Assembly: GCA_030710605.1 (NCBI GenBank)
Contig: CP092865.1
Location: forward strand, 143,639,081-143,703,080
Direction of reading: 5' to 3'
DNA length: 64,000 nucleotides
DNA from: Cordylochernes scorpioides
Taxonomy: Eukaryota; Arthropoda; Arachnida; Pseudoscorpiones; Chernetidae
The notes below the pieces were generated by a model that saw only the letters and a program-made list of their open reading frames with translations, was not told the DNA's origin and ran no database searches. The translations under genes were made by a program, and so were the position numbers. Shown here piece by piece: positions 21,046-33,459 of the stretch; within the stretch, counting starts at the first letter, position 1, and every line of letters begins with the position of its first letter.

Positions 21046-22929
21046 ATAAAAAGTGTAACTGGAGGATTCAACCCAAATGAAGAGTAATTTCCTTTCAATG
21101 CTATGTTGGCCACTACTTGATAATATACACCACCTTCATATACAAGATAAAGATATTCTCAAAATAAAAATAATCCTAGTATAACTAATTCCATTTCCAC
21201 CAAACCCATTTTTCTACAAGTTGCATATATTCTGAACCATTTTCTCCAGTTAAGGCTTCAAATTTGTTATTGAACAGTTTTAAAACTTTTCATTGAAAAG
21301 TTTTATTGAAATCAGTGGAAGCTTTGAGCTAATTTTTGCCCACTTTTTAGCAAAAATAATAGCTTTTCCTTTAGGAAGAGGCTCTGATTTTGGATTGTAT
21401 ATAGGCAAGCTGCAGAAAATGTTGTTTCTGAATCAGAATTATCAAATGAGAATGCGGGATCTATAAGGATCTCTGTTAGACTCCTTTTTATTTACCTTTT
21501 TGCATTTTGAAAACAAAGTTCCAGACAGGGAGGATCATCCAACCATTTTGTCAACACAGAGGAACAAGACTGCTGCGCTGGTCTCAACAGGGACAAGAAT
21601 AAACTAGTGCCACCCATCATGTGTACTTGTTTGTTTTTTCCTGGTGCACCTGTTTCCTTCAACAGTCCCTGGACCTCCCATTCTGATGTCGCCATAACAC
21701 TACCCTCCCAAGCCTGTTTATCCAAAACAGGACAAACCTCTCAAGCTCCTCTCAGTCTCCTACTCTCAGGAGGACCTTTAAGCTTCTCAATGTCTCTGAC
21801 CACATGAGACTTGCCAGAAGTACTAAAATGATGCCAGGATTAGCATTACTTCTAGTTTCTAGAACCACTTTCTAAGGCCCTTTCTTCACTCTCAATCATT
21901 TCCGAAACCATTGGCTCTTGTTCTTAAGTAATCCACCAAACACAAAGCCACGGTTCTCTACATAATGGCAACCATATTAACAACTTTTGAAGATTGCTTG
22001 GGTTCTTTCTTGTGCACATCTTGAAAATGACATCACTGAAATATTGGCAAATAAATCTTTTTATATTTAATCCAATATATGCCTTTTTATTATTTAATAC
22101 AATAGAACCTCTCTCTGTAAAATATACCTATTTGCAGAGCTAAAGTGTCCCTAATGGAGAGGTGCCCTCTTACCTGAGAGTTATTAAAAGGTAAAAAGGG
22201 TAATTTTGGTGATGAAAACTGTCCTGGATTCCATGAGAAGGCAGAGGCTGCAACATATAGACTGCATCCTATGTACTTTATAAGATAAGAAATCTCAAAT
22301 GGAGAGAATTATGGCCTAAAAAAAGACCTTAATTAGATTTGAAATATTTGATGTGTGTGTCACATATTATAAAATATTTGATATAAAAATACAACCTAAA
22401 ATCCAAGAAAGCCATATTCATCCATTTAATGACTGATTATGAAGATGCTATTTATGGATCCAGTGATGTAAAATGTGATTAAATAAATTTAGAAATTACA
22501 GAAACAAAACCAAAGCACCAGAATATATCTGTATCCATTTTTTTTTTTGTTTTTGATCCACAAATTAAATAGTCAAATCCTTGAAAAAAATTATCTGAAA
22601 TAATAAAGAAAGTTGAAAATACATTTAGTTGTAGGTGATTTCATGATTTGCATAATTTTAAACTAAGTGAATATAGAGAAATGGATTATTAAACAGGAAC
22701 ATTAGAAATATTGAAGCTCATTGAATAACTGAATTATATAAAAATATGATTACTATATTGTATATACATTTCATCAGACTACATACTTATGATGAGGCAA
22801 TTTTTCTTAAATTATTATGGTATATAGCTATAATTTAAAAAATTATGCATGGCAAAATGTTGAGAGATCAAAATGTTCAAAATAGCAAATTGTATATACA
22901 ATTCTAACAAATTAAAACATTGACACAAA
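21046..22929. other. No gene recognised; possible transposon scraps
   Basis: AT-rich DNA apart from a GC-richer patch at about 21510-21830, whose open frames on both strands show no motif I know. At about 22100, TACAATAGAACCTCTCTCTGTA looks like the outer end of another pogo-type inverted repeat, but I found no matching second end. Confidence 0.3.
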
Positions 22930-23490
22930 TGTTTCTTTTCACTAATCAAACTTCTACTGTCCTTACTGCAATAAAAAATATATTGTGAGGGCTTGGCTCA
23001 TCAGTGGTGAACCCTCCCAGCGGTTTCACCAATTTAATCTGCCAGACCGCTTCTTCAGAGCTCTAACACTGTGTTGGATCCTGTGATATAATTTTGGAAG
23101 TCAGATTTTTCTTTAAATTAAATTTTGTATTAAGCAATTTTTTAATTTTTATTCTTATATGTAAATAATTGTAAATCCTTTAAAATTTCAATTTTTGTAT
23201 ATTGTTGATGATTCAGTAAGATATGTAAATTTCTATTGTTGATGATTCAGTAAGATATGTAAATTTCTATCAGGCAAGAATAGACTCAATTTAGATAACT
23301 AATGTTGTAGCTACTCCTAACTCTGAGACTCAAATAAATCAAATGATTCAAGTCAAGTGGTAAAATGCTTCTTTATATCATTTACTGAACATTCAAGCCA
23401 CAACAACTGTATTGGATCATTCTGCTTTTATATATAGACATGTGGACAGTAGAAGTTTGATTTATTTGTGACAAGAAACAAAAGAAACAC
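22930..23490. repeat. Short element with inverted ends, about 560 bp
   Basis: The left end (about 22932-22962, TTTCTTTTCACTAATCAAAC then TTCTACTGTCC) is inverted at the right end (GGACAGTAGAAGTTTGAT, about 23446-23488, ending GACAAGAAAC). Inside the left end lies GAGGGCTTGGCTCATCAGTG and GAACCCTCCCAGCGGTTTC, which is shared with the palindrome at 51147-51425. There is no ORF. It appears to be a non-autonomous or PLE-derived element; class uncertain. Confidence 0.4.
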
Positions 23491-25058
23491 AATGTTTTCA
23501 TTTGTTATATATAGATGGCATGTTATTGCTTTATATTAATATACAATTATAATGAAAAAGACACTAAAAGCAAGATTAGTGGCAACTGGTTATATTCAAA
23601 CTCGGCGAGTTATTTCTGTAAAAATTTGCCTCCTGTTTTCAGATTTGCATCCTTAATAGATAGTAAAGCAACATATTTAAATTGACATTTAAATTAATCC
23701 ATTCACATGAAATCACCATATAGATTATAAAATTACAATACCCTAAATATTTTTCATCACTAGACTTATTTCTAAATTTCCTCAATATGGAATATGTTGG
23801 TATAATGAATGACCTTTGCAAAATTTGTAAATTCCTGAAGAAAAATCAATTAAAAATACCTATGTACATATATGTGAAAGTTGAAAAAATGATGTATATT
23901 TTACTATTAATGTTGACATTTCAATTGCTATAACTTGAATCAATTAATTAAAATATTATCAAAACATTATCATTAATGGAATAAAAATTGAAACTTTTCT
24001 TGGAGTAAAGTTAATAAGGAGAGAAAATTTAACATGATATCCCAAAAAGAATATATACAAAAATATCAAAGACAACTAGAATTTGTTAAAAATGAGTTAT
24101 TAGATTATTAAAATTTTAAAAAATCCTATAAAGAATGCCAAAGTTTCGAATTATGCATTTTGCCACAGTAGCCTAATAATCTCAAAATTAATACACTGGA
24201 GAGTTATTGAATTTTCAGGTGCTTAATTAGTGCAGGAATTTTGCTTAGAAATTTATTTACTTTTAGGAAAACTGAAAATAATATATCTGGTTAAACCAAA
24301 ACCTAGATTGTCAGATCTTTGAATGTATTTGAAAATAATTGGCAACATGTTACTTATTGGAAAATAAAGAATGAATATACTCCTTACAATATCAGCTAGA
24401 AATTTTAGCCTTTGTAATATTAAGTGGTGCATAATCTAATTGGAGGAACTTGCACAAAATCAATAGAGAAATTGGAGTCAACATTGAATCAAAATAATTG
24501 ATAAATTGGATAAAAAATTCAACGCACTACAATAGAATAAGTCATATCAACAGAAAATATCATTTTGTTGTTATAATAATCACTCTTAACAGCATTGTTC
24601 AGATAGCAATTTTGCTGCCATCCTGATAAAGAATTTATGTATACCTGAGCTGCTGGAACACTACTTTCAACTGATCATTGTTATAAATTTAAATAGTGTG
24701 TTTTTTTTTTTTTTAAGAAAGGGAGGATATCAAGATATATGTATAAAATGTCAAAAAAAGAACACCAATAAAAAGAAGAAAGAATAATCTGTGATTCAAA
24801 GCAACAAAGTTGATTAATTTTCAAGTATGTTAAATTCTCTAAAAATTTTATTAAAATAATAGCTTATGGCAACGGAAAAACTAATATCAATTTAATGAAG
24901 GGAAAGAAGTATAAGAGAACGTTTTTATTGAAAATAAAGAATGGGACTTAACAGACCTTTCAAAAAAAGCAAAAGCGAATGGATGTATATTAGTCTTCCA
25001 TAAAAAACAATGTTTTATTGACCATCCTGGTTGGTTATAGAAAGTACATCCTGCATCA
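23491..25058. other. No gene seen
   Basis: AT-rich DNA with only short frames. Nothing with a recognisable motif on either strand. Confidence 0.45.
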
Positions 25059-25211
25059 CTAATGACTGTCTGAAACGCGTACCTGGTTGGCCTTTTTTTT
25101 TGCTATTATCAAAATAGATTTGACAATTTGCGGTATAGAGTTAATAATCAGTGTTATAAATTTAAATGTATTCCCAAAGTTGTGTTTGCCATCTAAAAAT
25201 CTCAATACTGC
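25059..25211 (+). repeat. PLE-like terminal motif, degenerate
   Basis: CTGAAACGCGTACCTGGTTGGCC (about 25068-25090) parallels the minus strand of 10650-10690 (CGAAACGCGTACATGGTTAG): GAAAC, GC, GTA and a helix I strand. The CTGANGA box is replaced by CTAATGA, so the hammerhead is probably dead. The sequence then runs into the solo LTR at 25212. Confidence 0.35.
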
Positions 25212-26071
25212 TGTCGCGTTCCCTATTTTAGACCTACGAGAACGGAGCATGTAGGGAGTGACTTAGTACAATTTCCTTATTAAAATTTGCGAGCATAACC
25301 TTGCGACAACAATGTCAACACCATCCTCGGAATGTATGTTGTGCCTAAAAAAAAAAAAATTTCCTTATCAAAACTGCAAGTGTAACATTTTTTTGACAAC
25401 AACTCCCCTACCACTGTCGCGTTCCCTATTTTAGACCTACGAGAACGGAGCATGTAGACAGTGACTTAGTAAAAGTCTTTTATAAAGAAATCTGTAAGTG
25501 TAACGTTTGACAACAGGGCCTCTACCACAATAGGTAAAGTGTTTGATATTGAGATAAACAATGTAGAGCTTGAGCATATAAAACTATAACTTAAAGGATG
25601 GAAATGGAATATCAGACAACATACAAGGCACAGAAGGATTTTGAGAAATGCAGCTCCAAGTAAAAAGTTTCCATGTCGGCGTGAGAAGGGCCCCTCAGGG
25701 GAGGCCCCGTTGATGGACTCTTCCTGGAATGTATGGGGGGCGTCGGGAATAGCGCGGGAACTAACGGTGTCTCAGGAATGTGGGGGTCCAACGTCTCAGG
25801 GGTTTCAACTTACATCCATACTCCCTCCTGCTTCTTCTTCCATGAAAGAAAAATGGCGGACCCTTCCTCGTTGTCTCAACTTATCCTTTTAAGAGGTTCG
25901 CCTTCTAGCGATTTAGCCACCCACTGGGGACGCTGAGGGCTATTCCATAGAGGAATTTAAAGTAACAGATCCCTATAATTCTATATATCAACTGTAAATA
26001 GATTCGCAATAATAAGGCGTTTATAACCCAAATTACACAGACAATAGTCAAATAATATACCTGATGGAATG
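25212..26071 (-). repeat. Older solo LTR, first part (split by the giant element)
   Basis: This is the reverse complement of the last 850 or so bases of the 3.46-kb LTR. It starts TGTCGCGTTCCC at 25212 after the flank CTGC (25208-25211). At 26068-26071 (AATG) it is interrupted by the full-length element, and the missing part continues at 44861. Near its start, a 55-bp segment (CTGTCGCGTTCCCTATTTTA onward) is repeated about 200 bp later, which is a feature of the LTR's 3' end. Open frames here are shadows of LTR sequence. Confidence 0.9.
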
Positions 26072-26747
26072 TGTTGGGTCAGTTTTTTTCCATTAAACAA
26101 AACCCAACAAAGATGTAAACATTCATTTACATCATATAAACATATATATACGCAGTGTCTCGCCGAAGTGTTTGTTGCCTAGGTGGAGAACTCCCAACGA
26201 TGGCCGACGATGCTCTAAAGGCCCCCTTCCCTGACGCAGGGCCTCTCTTGGAAGGATGTACAAAAAGCAGACACCTGAAGACACCAGACTTCCATGCCAA
26301 AAGCAGATGCCTAGTGGCGGAGGGAAAACACGGGTGACATCCAGAGACATCCGTGCTGAGAACTGCTGTACCATGTGTACATATATTGCTGTACCATATG
26401 TACATATATTCCCCTCATTTCTTTTTGGTAGTAGGTGACCTAAGAAAAACAATGTGTCATTTAAACATGTAAATCAATAATTTTTATATACTCGGGATAT
26501 ATATATATATATTAATTAATTCTTAAAGGAATTAATTTTAGGGATTAATTTGTTTTATCCAATATACAATTTTCTTTCTCGCGCGGCAACACGGGAAATT
26601 GGGGGGCGTGGTCATGGGGGACGTGCGTGCTTGCTTCCGACGAATGGAGATGCCCATGGATCACGTGGGTATTTGCTCTTGACGAATCAAAATGCCAGCC
26701 AATAATAACTTTGGCATGATCAACGAATGGAAATGAAGAAAGACTAG

Positions 26748-26756
26748 GATAAAAGG
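26748..26756 (+). promoter_or_regulatory. TATA-like box of the giant LTR promoter
   Basis: GATAAAAGG lies about 45 bp downstream of a CCAAT motif and about 85 bp after a CACGTG E-box. The same motifs stand at the same places in the 3' LTR (about 42070) and the solo LTR (about 46810, complement). A start site about 25-30 bp downstream is expected; this is inference. Confidence 0.5.
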
Positions 26757-26866
26757 GCCCGTTTTTGACTGAGAGGAGATATACAGACAGAGCCGCTCAG
26801 TGACAGTAATTTCCGCCAGACAGTCCGAGACGTGGAGGAGACGAGACCTTACCGCCCGTTCCGAGA

Positions 26867-26876
26867 GAAGGTAAGC
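26867..26876 (+). promoter_or_regulatory. Candidate splice donor in the leader
   Basis: GAAGGTAAGC matches the donor consensus (AG|GTAAG) about 95 bp after the expected transcription start, in all three LTR copies. It would let the long leader, including most of U5, be spliced out. Unproven. Confidence 0.35.
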
Positions 26877-27141
26877 ACCGCCATCATGGCCCAACTCCCC
26901 TTCATAGTTTTCAATTAGAAACAGATCTATTTAGATTTTGAATGGGCCCTAAAAGGGCTTTAGATGATAATTTAAAGTAATGTTAGTATTTTTAGTACCT
27001 TATCCCGTTAGAATAGATGGAGATCTATGTTTTCCTATTATGCAACGAAGAATTTGTAACCTTAAGTCACCTCTACCTAATTACTATGTAAATAGCATGC
27101 CCCGCTAGTATAAGATGTCCCAGAAATTTTTATTCTTGCCT

Positions 27142-27147
27142 AATAAA
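27142..27147 (+). terminator. Candidate polyadenylation signal in the LTR
   Basis: AATAAA in TTGCCTAATAAATATC, about 390 bp downstream of the TATA-like box and preserved in the 3' LTR at about 42476. Its position would define the R/U5 border. Confidence 0.4.
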
Positions 27148-29537
27148 TATCTACATATACATTTTCTTAGTCAGAGAGTTTCGTTTCCTTCTTTATACAA
27201 TTTCATTCCCTAGTTTTATGGTAATACCCCCACCTTATTATAAAATCCCATTTAGTGTGGACTACCAACTCTGATGTAATAGAGTTGTGTACTGTGTATT
27301 TGCTGTGGCATGCTGACACAGCAACAGTTGCAAAATACGACTTTATCATGGCTGTTTTGAGGGTATATATATCTGTTAGGTTTTTAATAATACTTGTATC
27401 CTCATGTGAAGAATCTGTCTTTCCCCGCTGTTTGAACAAGATATAGTATGATCCTTACCTATTTGAAGGGAATGTTGTTGATAATCAAGTCTCCCATAAA
27501 TTGCTGGCCATGTACACTGTAGTGAATGTCTGTGTTTCAGTATGTTCCATCATTGACTATCATTGTATTGTTCATTGATTTAAAAGGGTTATTAAGATCC
27601 ATGTTGTCTTAAATTCATTGGGTTGTTCTCTTTATAATTTTATTAAAGACCTTTGTTTTAAATATATTATGACTTATTAATGTCAATAGTATAAGTCTAT
27701 AGTTTGCTTGTCTTTTATTTGTTAGATTTTGGTGTAATCTTCATAAAATAGAGTCCTTCCCCATATATCCAGATGGTAACATACTTATCGCATCTTGTTG
27801 AATCTTTACCATAAAATTTAGGATTAATGCATACCTGCATGTGCGGTCAGATTTTCCACCAATGGAGTCTGAATCTGGTACTTCATGATACCTGGTCTGA
27901 AATATTGATTTCCACTTGTTATACTTCAACAGGAGTGTTAATTAGGTCTTCTATATTCAGGATATCTTAGTTTTTTTTTTTTTTGTGTGTAATAACATGT
28001 TCATCTTTATCTGAGTTCTCCCAAAGTCGTTGTATGATCTCAAAGAACGTGACACTAAAAAAAATTGGGCGTGACACGAACCCGACCCGTTCCAGCGTCT
28101 GGATTTCTCCTTTGGGAGAATGGACCACCATTATGTCTATAGTTTATTTACCTTAGTTTATCCTGTTGGACTTTAGTATAATCTTTACAAGTGGGGTCAC
28201 TTCCATATATGTATATATCCAGATAGCAAATCAACTCCAATATCTTAACCTCTGCGAAATCTCTATGACAATAATACAACTCCGAGGTCGTGTATATAAA
28301 TATATATCTTTCTAACAAGGCTCTAGCTTTCGGATATGGTAATCCTTCTACTGGAGAGACGCGATGGTAGTAGAACGTTGGTAACTATATATATTTATCT
28401 AATGTATTTACATCTTTACAAAAAAAATTTCCATAAAGGAACTATTAACATCTTGTTATATGCCAAGCATAGACTATTTACATATTTCTAAACTAAGGAA
28501 ACTTATTATATAATAATTTAACTTATGAAATTAGAGTTAGCTATGGAACATGGTTATTGAAACAAGAATTACTTTATCAGATATGGGGAAGTGTACGTTT
28601 AATTGCTATCATTTCTATTTTTTTTTTTTTGGATCTGGTGCGCCCATCCATCCTATCTATTATTTGTCTGTCGGGTTCCACCTATATACATTCTGTTGTA
28701 TTGGTTGCATTCCATCAGGTATATTATTTGACTATTGTCTGTGTAATTTGGATTATAAACGCCTTATTGTGAATCTATTGATCTGTAGAAATTATAGAGA
28801 TCTGTTGCTATAATTTCCCCTATGAAATAGCTACCAGCGTCTTCAGTAGGTGGCTAAATCGTTAGAAGGCGATTTTCTTAAAAGGATAAGTTGAGACAAC
28901 GAGGAAGGGTCCGCCATTTTCTCTTTCATGGAGGAAGAAGCAGGGGGGGGGGAGAATGGACGTTGGACCCCCACATTCCTGAGACACCGTTAGTTCCCGC
29001 GCTATTCCCGACGCCCCCATACATTCCAGGAAGAGTCCATCAACGGGGCCTCCCCTGAGGGGCCCTTCTCACGCCGACATGGAAACTTTTTACTTGGAGC
29101 TGCATTTCTCAAAATCCTTCTGTGCCTTGTATGTTGTCTGATATTCCATTTCCATCCTTTAAGTTATAGTTTTATATGCTCAAGCTCTACATTGTTTATC
29201 TCAATATCAAACACTTTACCTATTGTGGTAGAGGCCCTGTTGTCAAACGTTACACTTACAGATTTCTTTATAAAAGACTTTTACTAAGTCACTGTCTACA
29301 TGCTCCGTTTTCGTAGGTCTAAAATAGGGAATGCGACAGTGGTAGGGGAGTTGTTGTCAAAAAATGTTACACTTGCAGTCTTAATAAGGAAAATTTTTTT
29401 TAGGCACAACATACATTCCGAGGATGGTGTTGACATTGTTGTCGCAAGGTTATGCTAGTAAATTTTAATAAGGAAATTGTACTAAGTCACTCCCTACATG
29501 CTCCGTTCTCGTAGGTCTAAAATAGGGAACGCGACAG

Positions 29538-29555
29538 TGGCGCCCGCCGCGGGGC
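29538..29555 (+). promoter_or_regulatory. Primer-binding site, tRNA-Lys-like
   Basis: TGGCGCCCGCCGCGGGGC follows the LTR end CGACA by one base. TGGCGCCC and the later CG-GGGGC positions agree with the complement of arthropod tRNA-Lys 3' sequence as I know it, with a few transitions. The related site at 58691-58710 extends the match into the T-loop (TTCGAGC). Confidence 0.7.
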
Positions 29556-30389
29556 ACGAATTTAGTATATATTTCATCTTAAATACTTTAGAAATATATA
29601 CCTAATGAAAAGCCATACTATTTAATTATTTAATTAATAAAATTGGTGAAGTAGTTCACACCCTGAGTTAAGAGTCTATATCTAAAGTGACTTACAAAAA
29701 TTTCCAGTTGTCTTACTTAAGGAATGTCATGTTGTCGCCTTGTGATTTTTCGTTAATTTTAAGAGCTATTCATAGCGTCCTTTCAGTTTTCTAACCGCAC
29801 CTACTGATGTGATTTTAAATCGTGGATTTTAATTTATGCTTCCTGTTTCACTAGCAACTTTATCAGGCAATGAAAGTTGAGTTAAGGCAATGTCTACCGC
29901 ATCACTCGCCGCTGTTTTCCTTTTTTACGATTTACTTTATTTGTGACAAAGCCTTTATTATCGTTGATTTCTGATATCAAAGTAAAACGTTTATGGGGAT
30001 GAGTATCTTTTATTCAGGTCTCATCAAGCTTTCGGGCCTTATCCGTCCTTCTACAAGGGAAACATATGCAATATATCAAGAAAACATAACGCCGCCTGAA
30101 GCTAAAACTATTGTGATTCTATGTACATATATACATATATATATATACATTAGGATGTTTTTTTTTTTTTTTTTTTTTTGCACATAGTTTGTTTTCTTAA
30201 GATATATATATATTTTTTTTATAGGTTAATGTACTTATGCATATTCTACTATCGTTTGCTATATTCTAAGAATTAACTTATAGGTTAGAAATTCTATTAT
30301 TTAAGTAGTTTTATATTAGTTATTGGCTATTACATATAAGTTACTTATATGACTGTCGATATTTAGCTGGTGCTAGGACATATTGTGTT
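29556..30389. other. Non-coding leader region of the giant element
   Basis: AT-rich, with a long T run at about 30160-30178 and TA runs. The 64-codon frame at 29993-30187 ends in the T run and is not credible. Confidence 0.5.
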
Positions 30390-31075
30390 ATATGTTTCGG
30401 GCAAATCTATCCTCTATTAATGCTATTATGTTTCCTGAATGATAAAGAATCAATTGTAAGCCTTTGGTATTTGCCGTTTAAGTTATAGTACTGTCTTCTA
30501 GGTTCTCCTAATGCGAGAGTGTGGCCTGTTTCTTTGCAGTGTAGGAAGAATTAGAGATCTATTGTCTTGATTAATAATGTTGCGTCTATGTTCATATATT
30601 CTATTGATGTCTCTCCTTCCTGTCTCCACCACGTACTTGGCTTAGCAGTTGTTTCACCCTATGGAATATATTACCTTTTATGTCTGTTTGGTTAGTGAGT
30701 TTTAAGATATTAGGATTATTTGGATAGTGGATTTTAATGGTGGAGCCTATGTTAGGGGAATTACTGTAATATGTTTAGATGCCGAAGTTTATTAAGTGGT
30801 TGGCTATTGCTATAGATGTTTGTGAGTATGGAATGTGACATATCGCCCTATAGATATTCGTGGTCATGTTTATTGGGTTATTAATTGCTATACCTTTTGT
30901 GGAAGTGTTTTGATATAAAGGTGGTTGGGTATCCTGCTTTCTGGACATTTCTTAAATTGTTATGTGTTCCAATCATTTCTAGATTCTGTTGCGAGCACCA
31001 TTGATTACAATTTTTTTTCCTAAATTGTTTTATACAGTATGAGAAATGCGGTTGGGTTGCCATGGTTCAAATCTA
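30390..31075 (-). pseudogene. Penelope-like element fragment inside the giant element
   Basis: On the minus strand, across frameshifts, the order fits a PLE: GYPTTFISKHFHKR (about 30890-30935) as the RT thumb motif, HIPYSQTSIAIANHLINF (about 30770-30840), then YVVETGRRDINRIYEHRR (about 30590-30650), which is the GIY-YIG core, and CKETGHTLALGEP (about 30500-30545). It differs clearly from the PLE relics at 2.4 and 6 kb. Whether it inserted here or was carried by the family cannot be told from one copy. Confidence 0.6.
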
Positions 31076-33459
31076 GAACAGTAACCCGTGTCTTACAGTA
31101 GTCTACTGAAATGACTTAGAATTTTCCTCTCATCATAGCCCTGATTTAATCTCTCTCACAGCAGAAGTGAGTCCTGATAATTATTACTGGCTACAATTTC
31201 TTAACTTTATTTTGATAGCGCTTTCTGCCAAGTCATACTAGTCTGTGCATCCAGATTTAGAGCTAATATGCCTGGAGATAGTTGTTCGATTTTATTTTTT
31301 ATACAGCGCATAGTGGATTGGGAGAGTGACAAATACACGAGCCTTAAGGTAGAATTAGAATGGGAGATCCAGTTAGCGCACCCGTGAAGAGAGAAGTTTG
31401 ATCACCATCTCTTCTTGAAAATTTTTTTTTTAAATTGCAATCAATGATGGGTAGAAATCTGGTTTTAACATTCCAATGGCAGAATCTCAAGGAATAGATA
31501 TGGTACCCAGCTTGCGCAAGCACCTTTAATCATTGTGGAGATATCTATTGACTTATAACAACTACCTGGGATAATCTTTAAATATATTCAAAGAAAAGGA
31601 GATGACTGAAGCTTGTGTCTACATGACAGCTGAGATATCCCGAGGTGTGCTTGGACAGCTTTGAATTGAAGACAAAGGCAGCAAAAGCCACCTGTGTTAG
31701 AGACAGGATCTATCTAATGATGGGGGTACAAGGGACAGGAGAGTTTATCGAGGCTCGATTTGACACTTGTATATAACGAGGAAGTGAGCGAAATGAGGAT
31801 CTCCAGCGCGAAGTAATATCACCTGAAGGCTGTGAAGGAGGGAGAATGAAGTCGGGACACCCGAGCAAGGATATTACATTGAGTGCAATTCGGAACCTGT
31901 AGGCGTGAGGCGGCGTCGTGATTGGTTAGAAGGCTAGATGCGCGAGCAAGGGCGGCCCCCTTTGACGTCGTTTTCTGCCAAGTTAGATCACTGGATGCCG
32001 ATAGATCGCTAAAAGGGTGTGTGCACCACATGGAAATTGTCATTGAAGATGTGCCAGCACGACGAGAAAGAAGATCTAGGACGAGATGACGTTTCCTAAA
32101 TTTGACACACATAAGATGCTACGCCTGGACAGTAGATGGGACAGTGAAGTCCATCTAAAATACGGCGCTAATTCCAGAACAAAATGTGTTTAGATTGAGC
32201 TGAGGTGACCTCTCCATATCTTATATACTCCTGTAAATCCTTAATTGTCCACATACATTTCCACGGTGAATTATACCTGCTGCACACCTATATCCCATGA
32301 GCCAGGAATGTAATTATCAGGCTGACAGTAATAAATAATAATATGAGTTTTCTAACCCAGGAACAAACAAAACCCATGGTATGCAACAAAGTCCTACAAA
32401 GTAATTCCCCTACAAGATTCACAGTATATTGACATAACCCAACAGAAAACTCAGTTAAAATAGGTGTCCTAAAGGGCGAAATAACTTTGTCATCTCCCAG
32501 CTCAAAATGCAACTGTTATCCCGTAGACAATGATATTGTAACCGCATTTTATTCCAGTACCAGCATGTTGTAAGAGGGATGAACCCATGGAAATAGAACC
32601 TTCAATCACTGCACCTCATACTGTATAAATACAAAAGAAAGGCTTCTGATAACCGTCTCTAAGTGACGATGGACTCATACACGTGTTATGGGATCAAGTA
32701 AATTGGTGGGATAGGTTTCCAGATATTCTACAATTGTGAATTTATAGTTTGTAAGTTGCCAGCTAGGCGAACAGAGATATGGGGCCTCAACGTGACGTTT
32801 GTATATGGCCGGGGAGAGAGACACCACGAAGGCAAATTCCTCAGCTGGCCCCGGTCGGGGGTAATTCTGTCACCACGAGATAAGAAAGTCGCGGCCGGGG
32901 CAATTAAAAATTAGAAACCGTGGGCCCCCCTGCCTCCCTTTTAGTCAGATAATGACCAGACGTGGGAGGGTCTGGTTTAGCTTGTAAAAATTGAGGATGT
33001 TAAAACACACTGGGAGTTTGTGTAAGCCGACTTACCTAAGTTTAGGCAACTGTATACACTAATTTAAATATATAGGTCTTTATTTGTTATAATATTAGGC
33101 TATATTAAATAACAAATAAGTATTCTCCTGTTAAGAAACAATTTTTTTAGTTCACTGCAATCTTGGCCTTAATGCTGATATATGATATTTAAGAGTTACT
33201 TAGTTTTTTTTTTCTCATCTATTAACAACACTTTGTTTTTGTTATAGGCTTTGATTTAAAGAGTTCCAGCTTTCTTTTATTTTCTAGCTGCGAGTTTGTT
33301 TTCTCCTTTATAGTATTGTAATGAGCCTTAAGATTTCAATTTTTTTAATTTAAGTTAACAATTTTTGTCTTAAGTACCATGGTGAACTTTAAATAGTTTA
33401 CAGTTCTTCCTTTTATTTTTTTAACCATAACGTTTGTTCTAGTGCTGAGTGACAGTTGA
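31076..33459. other. Giant element interior, unassigned
   Basis: Mixed composition with GC-richer patches near 31780-32110 and 32760-32960. The longest frame (31819-32112, minus, 97 codons) and a plus-strand patch near 32280-32560 show no motif I recognise. I see no gag, protease or reverse transcriptase signature on either strand. Confidence 0.45.

Larger units (their letters stand above)
26072..29536 (+). repeat. 5' LTR of the giant element (3465 bp)
   Basis: It has TG...CA ends. The first 38 bases contain an inverted pair TGTTGGGT/ACCCAACA. A GC-richer block near 26575-26900 carries CACGTG, CCAAT and the TATA-like GATAAAAGG. AATAAA at 27142 could end the transcript, which would make U3 about 0.7 kb, R about 0.4 kb and U5 about 2.4 kb (inference). 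It differs from the 3' LTR at few bases, mostly homopolymer lengths, so the insertion is recent relative to the solo LTR it split. Short ORFs inside are not credible genes. Confidence 0.92.

Noticed and set aside
26127-26452. Overlapping ORFs of 60-106 codons in the LTR
   Set aside because: They recur only because the LTR is repeated, are not kept in the solo LTR copy, and have no motif.
25212-29536. A foldback element with 850-bp terminal inverted repeats
   Set aside because: The inverted arms are explained by a minus-strand solo LTR of the same family split by the plus-strand element; all target duplications fit this reading.
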